From Boswellia sacra (taxonomy: Eukaryota > Streptophyta > Magnoliopsida > Sapindales > Burseraceae), in the NCBI GenBank assembly GCA_013180625.2, contig SNVD02009812.1, positions 310,001 to 374,000 of the forward strand: a stretch of 64,000 bases of DNA, given 5' to 3'. The notes under the pieces were generated by a model. It made no database searches, had not been told where the DNA came from, and was given only the letters and a program-made list of their open reading frames with translations. Positions 37,309-48,924 of the stretch are shown piece after piece; the stretch's first letter is position 1; every line of letters starts with the position of its first letter. Position numbers and translations under genes: made by a program.

Positions 37309-38658
37309 TAGGGGTGCACACAGGTCGGGTAAGGTCGAGTTTTGTCGAATCCGACTCAACTCGATATTTGATTGGGTTAGAAAAAATTGACCCAAAATCG
37401 GGTTTTTGAATGAATGGATCCGATATATAACCCGAACGGTCGGATTGGATCGGGTTCGTCGAGTCTGTTGGGTTGGGCCGGGTCCGTTGGGTTGGGCTAA
37501 ACCAATTTAATAGTTTTATTAAATTTGATTTACATCCTTCATTCTTGACCTATATATATTTCAAAGCTTATACTCTATACAAAACAAGCTCATAACATAA
37601 ATTTGACTATTAAAGCCCATTCATTTTAATCACCATGATCACCAACCAACCTCCTAGCAATTACCAACAACACCAATCACCCTTCCAGCTACAACACACA
37701 TCACCATGATCACCACCTAAACAACCTAGCCAATCGCCACCAAAATAACTTAGATTTGTGCCATCGTCCAACAACATCACATCCCAAACAAATCCAAATA
37801 ATAAAACCAAAACCGATTTCAAAATACACCAACCAAAATCAAAATCATTTAAAATATATTGAAATAAAAAATTAAATTGCAAACCTAAACATCCATTACA
37901 AAGCCAGCCAAGAGTACAATAACCTTCGTTGCAAACACAGCCAAAAACCTAGTGTGCATCATCTCCATGCGCAACAGGCAAGGCCGAAGGTTGTAGGTGA
38001 TAGGCCTAATAGAGTCGCGGCAAACAGTTGATGACGTTGTCAACTTTGGAGATAACATATTCAATGATCTTGGACAAGGCCAAGGGTTGTGTCATGGGGG
38101 AGATGGTGGGTGGAGGATGACTGTATTATGCGTGTGAGGAGGGGGAGAAAGAGGTTGAGAGAGATGGACAAAGGCGACAAAAGGCAAGGCTGGTGGAGGT
38201 GGCCATGAGCACGAGCGACGAGAGTGGAGGGCGCAAGCAGGAGTGAAGGCAGAAGAGAAGAGTGGAGGTCAGTGGCAAAAGTGGAGGAGCAGCAGTGGAG
38301 GGGGTAGAGGCAGAGGCAGATTTGTGAAGGAGATGAGGCGGCGAGTTTGTTGAAGGAGGAGAAGAAGAATTAGGGTTTTTAAATGGGAAGTGATTGAAAT
38401 TTATATAAATAATCTGGTGTTGTAGAGTCCACGAAAATATTATGTTTCAACTAATAATTGATTGACACATGTTATATTTTAAATTTTTCTAAAAAAATTA
38501 ATCGGGGTGGGTTTTTCGGGGTTTTCTTTAATGAACCCGATCACAACCCGATCTCACTAAAACCCGATTATTTAAACCCGATTTCGGGTTTTTTAACAAT
38601 ATAACCCGTCTACAACCTGATCAAACCCGATCAGGTCAGATTTTTTTGAACACCCCTA
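37309..38658. mobile_element. Non-autonomous hAT transposon (1.35 kb)
   Basis: Terminal inverted repeats TAGGGGTGCAC at 37309 and GAACACCCCTA ending at 38658, with an exact 8-bp duplication CATGAATA at 37301-37308 and 38659-38666. Subterminal repeats of (A)ACCCGAT / ATCGGGTT occur at both ends (37320-37470 and 38500-38640). The interior contains a purine-rich, GC-richer stretch (about 37970-38370) without a recognisable ORF. Confidence 0.93.
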
Positions 38659-38712
38659 CATGAATATATGATAAAAAATACCATGGCACTTACAAAATTT
38701 TAAAATGTTACA

Positions 38713-39920
38713 AAGCAGCTTCCAGTTTAACCATTAGATAGAAGAAGGGCCGAGATGTTGGCCTTGGCTGTCACTCTCTGGTAAATGTGGTTTGATATTG
38801 TTTGAGTTTGTTCCTTTTAGAGCAGGCATTTGCCATTTGAAAGAGAAGAGTACATGAATTTCCGAACAATCTCTAGTTATACTATTTCCTTGACTAAAAA
38901 ATTTACGAGCATTGGACCTTCCTACAAGTTCTTACATTATCTGTTTGTAGGACTCCGTTATTGTGTTTGATAATGAGTATTGATTTGGTTAATGTAATAT
39001 ATTGCAGAACCTTGGCAACCTTTTAGTAGCTTTTTGTATAAACGTCAAGATCAATTGATTTTGTGATGAAGACTTAAAAGACAGCAAATTTAATGGTCTA
39101 ATTGATAATTACACAAAGACATTTACAATTGTCGGGGTCTCTGAGGGTTGACTGGGGATGTATACTGTATTTGTTATTTTTATGTTGAAAATTGCAATCA
39201 GAATTGGAGGGAGAGTTGATTATATGCCGCTTTGGTGGATTGCCCGGGCGGGTTGCAGGTCAATGGAGAGTTGAAAACGTGGCGACTCATATTATTATAT
39301 AATTTAATTTCTTATTAATCATTTACAATATATTAATTTATGTTGCAAATATGTTTTTCGATGCAGTGGAGCATTCGAAAGTAAATATAGCTCTGCTTGT
39401 CAATCTGATGTGTGCAAGGAAGCTGATGTACATATTTCGTATTGCATATGGCAAAGGGTATGAATTTCTTAAACAGTCTGGTCTTATTTATTATGTTGAG
39501 GAAATAACAGTGATCTCATTTGTTGCAACTGATGAATTTTTATTCCTTTTCCCAAGAAAATTCCTGCAATGCAGGGGTGACAGGACTTCTATTATTCTTT
39601 TGAGAATACGTATGCATTTGTCCATGATCATTTTTTAATTATTATATTTGTTTGGTTGAATATATGTATAAAAGAAACTGTCTTCTTTTGCATCTTATAA
39701 TGAATATAAGTTCATGAATGTATGTTAAAAATATGTAGATTTTATTTTTAACACGTTACTGAATTCCCCTCCAAGCATTGCTTGGCTGGTTCTATGTTCT
39801 TCTAAGTGAATTTCTTCTGTTTCTGGGACTGTTAATGAGGAACTGGATTGTGTTTATAAATTGATGCAATTTGAAGGGAAACCATGAAAATAGCAGCACA
39901 CAATGGACCAATTAAAATTG
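38713..39920 (+). pseudogene. Carrier-derived unit E, 3' part
   Basis: Colinear with unit A 16320-17560. It includes the tail segment GCAGGCATTTGCCATTTGAAAG, a copy of the short module (ATG 39158, MYTVFVIFMLKIAIRIGGRV), and an exon-like stretch at about 39362-39460. That stretch can be read either as AVEHSKVNIALLVNLMCARK or, in another frame, as a Cys-rich peptide (SGAFESKYSSACQSDVCKEA). I recognise neither. Unit A has stops in the same place, so this stretch is unlikely to be under constraint. The unit ends near ATGAGGAACTGGATTGTGTT...CACACAATGG, shared with 17440-17520. Confidence 0.55.
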
Positions 39921-40626
39921 CCTGCTTCTTGGAAGCTTTGTAGATTTGGAACCGAAACATGCATTTTCAGAGCTTAGATTTGCACAGAGAATCTCATAGC
40001 TAGAACACTAGTCCATAGCGACAGAATCTCCTGCAATCAATTCTTTTATTCCCTGTTTAGCTTTAAGTGCGGCATTAGTGGTCAGTTTCCTATCGGGGAA
40101 AAAAAAATAGTGGGGCTATAGTGGCAACTAACAAACGACAAGCTGCCGACAGGCATCATTCCTTTCAAAGGGATCAATGTTATTGAAGTTTCTACATTTT
40201 TTCTGTGTACTAACCAATACTAGTATTATTTCTTTCCTCGGTTTCTTGTTTTCAGTTGGAGGCAAAATTATGAAGACTTGGATCCTATAAGATGAGGTTA
40301 ATCCAGTGATGCGGATTGCAACACTTACCTGTACTGATTATTCTCCCCTGCAACTGAAAAATCATTGATGATCATCATCATTTTGGCAGGGCTCCGCATT
40401 AATCCATATATAAGCTGAAATGGTAGATAGATAAAATTCAATGCAATGTAAATCAAATTTGTGTCTGGCCTTAAAAAGGTTCATAGAATATAGTTTTAAA
40501 GAGTGCAATCAAGGTAAACCGACAGGAAATAAGTTTTAGGTTTTCTAATAATTAAAACTAGAACCTTCAATAAGAGAAACAAAAATAAATAGTGGTTCAT
40601 CAGCCAACAATTCAAACAACTTATAT
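39921..40626. other. Spacer between unit E and NMD3 (includes NMD3 3' UTR)
   Basis: No gene is recognised. The part next to 40626 must hold the 3' UTR of NMD3 on the minus strand. I do not see a canonical AATAAA in the first 70 bases after the stop. Confidence 0.4.
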
Positions 40627-42156
40627 TCACTCTTTCATACTATTTTCATCTTCTTCCTCATCACTCAAGTAAAGATCAGAAAGCAGCTGTTCCACAGGAA
40701 CAGAAGGCACATCTCCATCAGTTACTGATGCCATCTCTGACGGCCGGTAATCTCCATTGTGGTATAATGATATATTCAATGTCAAGTCAGGGTTTTCGTC
40801 CAAATCTCTCAAGAACTGTTCAAACTCATCATTCATCTTCTCTTGGTCAGCTCTACCTTTAAAGTTATCCACTTCCATGTTGAGGGACTTAAGCTTCCAA
40901 GAACGAGGCTTCCCCTGCTTCCTCTGACGCTTTTCATCATAGCTTTTCTTTATCAAAATTGTCTCCTGCAGTAGAAGACCTTTCCACTTGTCCAGTTCAA
41001 TATCATTGATGTTAGCTCCATAAAGGTCATAACCAAGAGCATAATCCCCTGGCTTCAAAAGATTGCCAAGATGTGTTTTTACCCAGAAAATTATGTCGTT
41101 CTTCCCAAAATCTGATACACGAGCTACATGAGCATCAGCCAGGACATACTCTGAGCCACCAACATTGAATTCAGAAGAAATAACTTCCAAATCTAACACA
41201 ACATATTGCACAAGCTGGCGACCAGTGAGTAAAGATTTAAATGGAGACCTCCAATACTGATCAGCATCCAAAAAACAATACCTCAAAGTGCATGGATCCA
41301 GCAAAGCAATGCTATTTGTCACTTTTGTGCATATAACAAGAGGACCAAGATTCCCCAAACTCACTGCAACTCTTGGAGGCAGACAAATTAAATCCTCACG
41401 ACAAATGGGGCTAATCTCAACAGAGAATGTATACCTAAAATTGTAATTGTTGCTCTTAGAATCATGGGAAATAAGCTGTTTGTCATGGCGTTGCTTTACT
41501 GGAGCAACTGTCTGCACAAATTCAACAAATTTCACGGTATGGCTTCTATTACAAAAGAAAAAATCAATTCCTTGATCCATCTGCTTAATTTTAATAGCCT
41601 GAGCAGCAGCACCATCCCTCAGGATCCGCTGCTCCAAATAGAAGAAAGTGCGCCTGTGAGAAACATGTTGCCTTACTTGCACAGCCGCAACCCATTGATC
41701 AGGGTTTGCCTGAATCCTTGTGCAAGATTCACACACCTGGTCATGCTGATGATACTCAACAACATAAGATTGTTCAAGAATGGCTCCATTGAGAACCTCC
41801 TTCTGAACTACCAGCTTCACCTTGATCCTCTTCGAATGAGGCTCAGTCCAAACAAACTCTGCAAATACCAACCTAGCCCCATTCAGATTCTTGAGTCTCT
41901 TGACACAAAGAGTCAACAGCTCCTTCGACTCTAATCGAGCTTTTATCCAAGTTTTCGGAGGTTGCAAGTAGCAATCACACTCGGGACAATGCTTCAAATC
42001 CACCTTCTTCTGTAAACCTTCTGTGATGTCAACTTCCGACCGCAAACAAGTGGCGCACATATTGGCGGCATTGGGGGCCATTGGAATACCACACTTGCAG
42101 CACAAAACACTGCCTATGGTTTGCGGAACCACAAACATACCCGTGCCATGCGCCAT
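40627..42156 (-). CDS. NMD3: NMD3, 60S ribosomal subunit nuclear export adaptor
   Basis: Intact single-exon ORF of 509 codons. NMD3 binds the late pre-60S subunit in the nucleus, recruits the exportin CRM1/XPO1 through a leucine-rich export signal, and leaves in the cytoplasm during final 60S maturation. The N-terminal zinc-binding region shows Cys pairs at C19/C22, C34/C37, C57/C60 and C142/C145. The family's conserved body follows, with DLYGANIND and KKSYDEKRQRKQGKPRSWKL near residues 385-430. The C terminus is acidic, with leucine-rich stretches that could be export signals (FEQFLRDLDENPDLTLNISL; VEQLLSDLYLSDEEEDENS). Length agrees with plant NMD3. The start is the first ATG, directly after a predicted leader intron. 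Codon use and the lack of stops contrast sharply with the surrounding debris, so I take it as functional. Confidence 0.97.
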   Translation of the reverse strand: MAHGTGMFVVPQTIGSVLCCKCGIPMAPNAANMCATCLRSEVDITEGLQKKVDLKHCPECDCYLQPPKTWIKARLESKELLTLCVKRLKNLNGARLVFAEFVWTEPHSKRIKVKLVVQKEVLNGAILEQSYVVEYHQHDQVCESCTRIQANPDQWVAAVQVRQHVSHRRTFFYLEQRILRDGAAAQAIKIKQMDQGIDFFFCNRSHTVKFVEFVQTVAPVKQRHDKQLISHDSKSNNYNFRYTFSVEISPICREDLICLPPRVAVSLGNLGPLVICTKVTNSIALLDPCTLRYCFLDADQYWRSPFKSLLTGRQLVQYVVLDLEVISSEFNVGGSEYVLADAHVARVSDFGKNDIIFWVKTHLGNLLKPGDYALGYDLYGANINDIELDKWKGLLLQETILIKKSYDEKRQRKQGKPRSWKLKSLNMEVDNFKGRADQEKMNDEFEQFLRDLDENPDLTLNISLYHNGDYRPSEMASVTDGDVPSVPVEQLLSDLYLSDEEEDENSMKE

Positions 42157-42158
42157 CT

Positions 42159-42473
42159 CTGATGTTCACAAAATTAAATAAATAAATAAAAATCACCCAA
42201 AAAAATTCAAAATTTCATCTAAAAAACTCCTAAAACCCAAAATTATTGGCCCTTGAAAGCAGTATCCAGACCACACACCCTAACAACTAACTATTCGAAA
42301 CTTGTAGAATTGTGTACTGTAAAGCCAAAAACAAAACGAAGAGTATATAAACAAGCAGTAATTTCATACACACACACACACACATATATGTCCATAATAA
42401 GCACATGTTTACTGCCAAAATTTATTTTCATAAAATCAATCGTACTTTAATCAAATAAAGCAAGAGGACAAAC
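42159..42473 (-). other. NMD3: Predicted 5' UTR intron of NMD3
   Basis: On the minus strand, GATTAAG|GTTTGTCC gives a donor (42473) and GTGAACATCAG|AG an acceptor (42159), 2 nt before the ATG. The stretch between is AT-rich (with a CA microsatellite near 42370), while the segment upstream of the donor is GC-rich like a leader exon. A leader intron would be about 315 nt. Predicted only. Confidence 0.6.
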
Positions 42474-42600
42474 CTTAATCTGAATCCGGCGCCGGGATGA
42501 TGCTGCCGGTGTCTTGCTCTTTATGGAATGATAGTTGAGAAAGAAAGGGGAGCGGCCGTCAGGGTTTCAGAAATTTACGTGGGGTGAATCGACCCGATCA
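42474..42600 (-). promoter_or_regulatory. NMD3: NMD3 leader exon and proximal promoter
   Basis: GC-rich sequence (GGCGCCGGATTC, GCGGCCGCTCC-type stretches) immediately upstream of the predicted leader intron. No TATA box is seen, consistent with a housekeeping promoter. Confidence 0.45.
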
Positions 42601-44479
42601 GTTGATGACACATGTAATAATATTGATCATGACTGAGATAAAAAAAAAAAAAAATGAATTGAAAAGGTTGGCATAATGGTAATAAAAGCGAATGGAGGGT
42701 TATTTATTTATTTATTTTTCTTTAGACGTTGAGTAAAATTGTAATTCTGATTAGAGTAGGACTATTTACATAAAAGTAAAGTAAATATTCTGAAATTTAT
42801 TTTGTTCCTACTTTTTTAATTAAATATGATTTTTACCCATTAAATCCTCTGGAAATCCTAAAATAACCTTATTTATTTTATTTTCTTTTTTTATTATTTC
42901 AATTACACAGTTGGATATATATTTTTATAAGATCTAATTCAAACACTTTAGTACTTTTAATTTTATTTTTTAATGAATTATCCCCGTCTCTCAAATTTAA
43001 TAATCAATTAAAATGATTTGAATACCATTTTCTGCTTCTCATCACTACCAAGTTTAAATGTCCTAGCACCGTGCCGCCCGTGTCGGGAATAGAACTTCGA
43101 GTCCAGAATTTTCAGAAAACTTACAGGTAAATCTACTATTTTCCGCCAAACCAATTATTAATTCTCTCCACTTATTCTGCCTGCTTGTGCTTTTATTCAG
43201 CTCCTCAAACCTAAAAAATTGTTGGTACAAAACCAAACTTCAAAAGTAGAATTTGGGGAAAATCATAAGTCTATCTACTGTCTCCCACTGCATGCCAATT
43301 TCCATCTTTCAAAAAGGCCATCACCATTATAAAATAAATCAAGGGATTTAAACAAAATTGAAACATAGTTTTTCGATTCCTTAAATCAAATCAATAATAT
43401 ATAGGTGTGAAGATTGATAGAAAGATTTCAATTAAAATAGTAAAAAAATTTTAGGATTCTATAGATCGCACCAATATTATACAACTGTGAAGATTGATTG
43501 AAAGATTTTGATAAAAAAAGAACATATTAGAATTCCCTGATGGTTCCCCAATATTATACGAATGTGAAGATTGAAAGAAGTAAGTGAACTTTAATCTTGA
43601 TAAAGGTTATTGTTATTTTATGTTCATTTAAAGTAAATTTTTTTATATATATTTCAATAGTAAAATATTTTCATAAATTAATGATCAGTGTTCAAAATCA
43701 CTTTTTGGGTACAAATGACTTCACCCTAACTTCTTTTTATGGTCTTAGTCAAATTTAACTAAAGAGCTAAAAAAACCATTTGACATAAGTTGCTGGAAGA
43801 CATTTAAATATGTAATCATTGAACAATATATCCGAAATTCTTCTTATTTGGAAGGAAATGCAGTTTCATGTCTACTAGTATTTCGAGAGACGATGAATAA
43901 ATTGCTACATAATTTGTGTTTCGAACGCATATACAATTAGGACCAACCAAGATAAGGAACAAGTAGAAAGCAGAAAAAAATATGAAGCCTATTATTAGGG
44001 AAGGGCAAGTATGAAATGAAAAGAAGAGAGAGTGAAAAGTACGTAATACAGTAATTGAATATTAAAGTGAATTACATCAGTACATGCATTTTGTCACGTG
44101 CCTAACATAAAAATTATTGAACAGATTACTTGAAGATTTTGATACCTTTAAAACAAGATACTTTATTAGTTATGATTAACTCTAGCATGCAAAATCGATA
44201 CACTGTTTTTAGATATATAACGTTAATTAATCATTCAAAATGCACCGTAAGTGCACGTAATAATATAAACGTTGCAGTATTCATAGCTGGTTAGAATCCA
44301 TTATTCATAAAATTATACCGTTAATTTGATTGGATGATCATCTGCTGATCATATGGTCCAATTACTGTATTAGTTGACTCAATAGAATGAATTTCCAATT
44401 ATAATCTATGGCATAAAATTGTAGCATAGAATGTCAAAACTTGTAAAAAAATGTACATAAAGTTACTATGGATCAGGAA
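42601..44479. other. AT-rich intergenic region
   Basis: No gene or transposon ends recognised. Around 43380-43590 the phrase GAAGATTGA(T/A)(A/T)GAAAG with nearby ATTATA(C/T)...TGTGAAG recurs about three times at 70-75-bp spacing, a weak degenerate repeat. Confidence 0.4.
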
Positions 44480-46300
44480 ATGAAGAATTGAGCGGAACTC
44501 TTGACATAAAATTTTAATTTCAATTTTCGTGCACCCTGTTGTTTCCATTGGGTTTGTGACAGTGAGATGGAATGCATTTCCTAGCAGAAATTCTTTGACT
44601 CCTTTGCGTCCATTCCATTCCTAATGGGGTTTGAAACTATCTTCAAGGATCACGGAAAGGAGCCCTGCTCAGACTAGATCTGAGCTTTACCTTCTAAGAG
44701 AATTCTTCGCAATTTTGTTGATCTGAAGGTTTCATTCAGTCCATGATAGCAACAAATTAATGTTGGACTTAAATTCTAATTCATTTGATAGATCCAGAAG
44801 CACTAGAATCCTAAAATATAAATAAGCTTCAGGAATACATAGCTAAACCTATGCAATCTTTTATCTAAAATAATAAATGAGCTTCCTGAATTATAATAAT
44901 ATGAGAACTTATAAGAAGGTCCAATCCTTGTAAAAGTTCAATCAAGGAAGTAATATAGCAAGATATTGTTAGGAAAACATGTACTCCCAAAAGTAAATTA
45001 AACCTAGCTTTACTTGATAACAAAGTTCCAGACCCAAACATCAAGCTACTGCTATCATTGAGTGACTTTCCTTGATAACATCTTGATTTTTAGCCCTTCT
45101 TTTGTCGAATGGTTAAACAGGAAGCTGGTTGATCACCCTCAATGGCCAGAATTACTCTTCTTCTCAGGAGAGTTCATTTGAAGAATAATAACCAAATAGC
45201 AACATTGATGGAATTTTTAAGGATACGTGCACCACTCATTCAATGCCACATGACTAATAAACATTTATTACATTAACAACTCGTGTTAATCTTTCCATTC
45301 ACCTGATGCTACATCAACTCTATAGACCAACTTTGTATACATACTTTACATATAAGTGTAACATTATTGGAAAAAAAAATAGAGGATTCGAGAAGCTAGA
45401 TTTTAGCATCAATTTGCATTTGCCATAAATGAAAGAAAGTCCAAATTTTACCGACCTGCTGTTTTAAATAAACTTCCTTCACTATGGGTATGGGATGGAG
45501 TACATCTTCCAACCAATATATGAAAAAATTTTAAGTTAAATCCACAATTCCATCTGTTTTAATCATTTTCTGGAAAACATCAATTGGTCCATTAAACTGC
45601 CTTTTCCTGATTTTCTTGGAAGTCTTGATCACATCAGTTGCTAAGCGTGCGTAAGCATGTGTAACGAGATAATCAAAAACAGAGAACCAATACCACTTGA
45701 AAAGGTAATAAAGGCCATGTTCCCAGCAGATCTCTTCCAGTAGTTTTCAGATTAATTATTTGTTAATTGTTTTCTCTCTTTGAAAATGAACTCGGGTTTC
45801 AGTGATATCAAGAAAATACAAAACTATAACTCCCTTAATGTGCTCGACAAAATCGTGTGATAATTTATTCAATTTTTTTACTCGATTCTTTTCCCATATT
45901 ATATATATGTATAAAGAACTTAAAATTAAGTTAGGTTGATCAGAATAGCGTAATTATAAATTTATTGTAAGAACTTACAATTAAAAGGTCCAATGCTCAT
46001 AAACTCAACTAAGGAATCCATGTCTTTCACTCAAACAAGCCAAAACAGAATTTTACTCACCAGAGCAAACCTCCAGATGTAACATCAGACCACCACTACC
46101 TTCGAGCAGCAAAAAAAAAAAAAAAAAAGTTGTATAAGGTAGAGTGCAGATAATCACATTTTCCTGAAGTCGAGACTTGAGGTTCATGAAAATGATTTAG
46201 GCAATGTTGCCCTTGTATCTTCATTGATATTGATGGGTGCGGTAGGCCTTGTTCCTTTTTAATGCGGGAAAAGTCCAGTTACCTGAAACAAATCAACTAA
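44480..46300 (-). pseudogene. ADP/ATP carrier pseudogene, unit F
   Basis: Minus-strand carrier unit. The best block is about 45745-45535. It reads NYWKRSAGNMAFITF, then after a 1-nt shift YARLATDVIKTSKKI, then RQFNGPIDVFQKMIKTDGIV and a stop. This matches the second repeat of plant ADP/ATP carriers (G-Y-W-K-x-F-A-G-N-x-A, D-Y-A-R-T-R-L-A-x-D, RQF-G--DVY-K-----DGI). The third-repeat exon is reduced to a short remnant near 45215. The tail at 45150-44900 is the reverse complement of 16310-16560. Further tail copies lie at 46130-45960. With stops, frameshifts and a lost third repeat, it cannot encode a working transporter. Confidence 0.72.
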
Positions 46301-46849
46301 TTAATCAGGCAGTAAAGAGATATAGGACTATTTTCTTCTCTTACATCATCTTTTCCGGGGGAAATTTAAGGGTATGGTTAAGGAAACTAAAACCAAGGGA
46401 TTCTTGATAATTGTTCATCAAATTAAGTCAATGACAGAATATTAGTCTACGATAGAATGTTTCTTAGTAAAACTTCTTTGACTCTATAGGGTCCATTCCA
46501 TAATTTCCATTCCTAATGGGCTTGAAACTATCCTCTATGATCATAGAAATTAAGGATCCCTGCTCAGACTTGATATGAAGTAATTAACTTCTTATAGAAG
46601 AAGGCCTTGCAATTTTGTTATTTGAAAGTTTCATGTTAGTCCATGATACCCACAAATGTTGGATTCAAATTCTAATTCATTTCGTGGATCCATATGCACC
46701 AAATCCTAAAATATCGCTAAGGTTCTGGAATACATAGCCCAACCAATACAATATTTTATCAAACATAATAAATGAGCTTCCTGAAATAGAAAAACATAAG
46801 AACAATAAGAAGGCCTGATCCTTGTAAAAATTCTACCAAGGAAATACTA
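46301..46849 (-). repeat. Tail of unit G, duplicate of 44510-44890
   Basis: The region around 46440-46790 parallels 44560-44890 (for example CATTCCTAATGGG...TTGAAACTATC, TTTCATTxAGTCCATGATA, AATAAATGAGCTTCCTGAA). It is the 3' end of unit G, separated from the rest of that unit by the solo LTR at 46850-49057. Confidence 0.6.
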
Positions 46850-47348
46850 TGTCACGCCCTAACATCTCTTATTTAGAGACTTTAGGTGTGATTGAACTAG
46901 AAATTAATAAAAAGTTCATCATCAATATCTCATTTTTTCTTTTTTTTTTTTATACATCACATGAATTCATTACAACATTTGGCTATTTGTTTAAAACAAA
47001 CTTTATATACACTGGTGACTAAATTCAATGCAACTGGTGACTAAATTCAATGCATAAATTGCTAGTCACATAACAAAACCTCCCATCATAAGCTAGGAGA
47101 GACAAGACTGTCCCCAAAAATCATTGTATGCATGCAGACTCCAGACTCCCTAGGAAAGCTCTGGAACATCACAAGTATTAACATCTTTCGGGGTACCTGT
47201 GGAAGGAGGGGGTGAGCATAAAGCTCAGTAGGAAAAATTCTAACATTATACTAAATCACACGCATTCAACAATTACTCAAGTATAGAATTACACACCCAA
47301 TAATAATAAATCCAACAATTATGTTCATTTGCATGTCAAGTTTATAGT

Positions 47349-47672
47349 CGTGTTCCCCCTAGATCAGTCTACAAAACGGCCCATCCAAGGTTCAACACAT
47401 CATGTTTATAGTACTTGTGTTCCCCTTGGATCCGTATACAAAACGGCCCATCCAAGGTCCAACACATGATGTTATAGTACTCGTGTTCCCCTTGGATCCG
47501 TATACAAAACGGTCCATCCAAGGTCCAACACATTCTGTTATTATATTCGTGTTCCCCTTGAATCCGTATACAGGATGGCCCATCCAAGGTCCAACACTAA
47601 TAATTTCATATCCACATTCTCCCTGGATCCGTATACAAAACGGCCCATCCAAGGTCCAATGCATACTTTTAC
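47349..47672. repeat. About 63-bp tandem repeat, five copies
   Basis: Each unit contains GTTCCCCTTGGATCCGTATA, then CAAAACGGCCCATCCAAGGT and CCAACAC, followed by a variable AT-rich part. Because unit lengths are near multiples of three, long overlapping ORFs appear on both strands; these are artefacts of the repeat. Confidence 0.92.
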
Positions 47673-47779
47673 AACCCTTTAATATAATTTCTACGATAAA
47701 TCTCAAGAAAATACTTTTTTTTTATGAAAATCCAGGACTTTTTGGAAATGGGCAGTCGATTTAGGTTAGTTCTGGAATT

Positions 47780-48312
47780 TTGCTCGACACTCGACACTGT
47801 GCAGCTCGACACTTGACACTCGAACATGCGCGTCAAGTCGCGCACGCAACGCACGACACTGTTTGCTCGACACTCGATGCTAGACACTAGACACTCGAAC
47901 CCGCACTTCGAGTTGCGCACGCAACGCGTAACACTGTTCACTCGACACGCGGTTACAGACACTCGACACTCGACACCTCTCGCTCGACACTCCTCTCAAC
48001 ACTAGACGACAAACACTCGACATGTTCCTCTCGACACTAGATGACAAACACTCGAAACTCGACATGTTCCTCTCGACACTAGACGACAAACACTCGACAC
48101 TCTACCTAACACTCGACATGTGCCTCACGACCCGCGACACATGTCACTCGACATGTTCCTCTCGACACTAGATGACAAACGCTCGACACTCGACATGTTC
48201 CTCTCGACACCAGACGACAAACATTCGACACTCGACCCGACACTCGACATGTGCCTCATGACCCACGACAGATGTCACTCGACACTCGACAAGTGAGTGT
48301 CGAGTGGTGTCG
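47780..48312. repeat. Low-complexity array of CGACACTCGACA-type units
   Basis: Dense repeats of CTCGACACTCGACA, with a longer unit of about 50 bp seen three to four times (ATGTTCCTCTCGACACTAGA, then YGACAAACACTCGACACTCG). It is CpG-rich in an otherwise AT-rich LTR. Confidence 0.9.
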
Positions 48313-48924
48313 GATGAAATGTCAGACACTACACACCAAATCGTGAAATTGTTCCAATAAGTCGGTTACACCCTCTAATTTCGAGATTTCGACCTCTAAC
48401 TTTAAAAATTCACTAAAACTCCATTTTAACTTCAAATTCAATGAAATCAACGGCTAATTAAAGCTTCATATGTCTATTTTTCTAAACAAATGAAAAATCA
48501 TACAATTCTCAATCCAAAAAAATGCATCAGCTCAAACAACACAAGACAATCACATGAAATACAACTCCCCTCAAACCCATCTCTACTTCACTTCATCAAT
48601 ACTTAGTTTCACACATAATTCCTCATTCAAACCACAAACAATCAACTTACAATAAGTAGTTTCACCCATAGTTCATCATCCAAGCAACAAACAATCAATT
48701 TAGAATAGATCACATGCATAACAAACCAATATCAATTAAACAATTAAAGACATGACATGAGGTAAGTATAGTGTTAGAAACTCCCTACTTGTATTCCAAG
48801 CTTATACACTTCTTTTAAATTTTTCCTCTCTTTTCTTCTTCTCCTTCTTCTCTTTTCCTCCCCTGTAACTGTGAAACTCTCTTCTCTTTTTCCTTCCTTC
48901 TTTTTCTAATTCTAGAAAAATCCT

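Larger units (their letters stand above)
29921..38712 (-). mobile_element. Composite solo LTR (8.8 kb including two nested transposons)
   Basis: Plus strand starts TGTCACACCCCAAATGC at 29921 and ends AAAATTTTAAAATGTTACA at 38712, so the LTR is minus-oriented (TGTAACA...GGGGTGTGACA). An exact 5-bp duplication AAGCA lies at 29916-29920 and 38713-38717. Unit A at 16311-16335 reads TGATCAACCAGCTTCCAG across the empty site. Subtracting the CACTA (30123-34468) and hAT (37309-38658) leaves an LTR body of about 3.1 kb, close to its sister at 26598. No internal retrotransposon genes are present. Confidence 0.9.

Noticed and set aside
39351..39638. 95-codon ORF in the unit E tail
   Set aside because: The colinear stretch of unit A has stops, and no family is recognised. 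Kept only as part of the unit.
41464..41934. 156-codon plus-strand ORF
   Set aside because: Antisense shadow of NMD3.
47392..48089. Several ORFs of 69-120 codons
   Set aside because: They exist in several frames on both strands because the repeat periods are near multiples of three. No protein-like conservation.
47349..48312. CRISPR-like regular repeats
   Set aside because: Plant context. The units are contiguous tandem repeats with no unique spacers of constant length and no cas genes.
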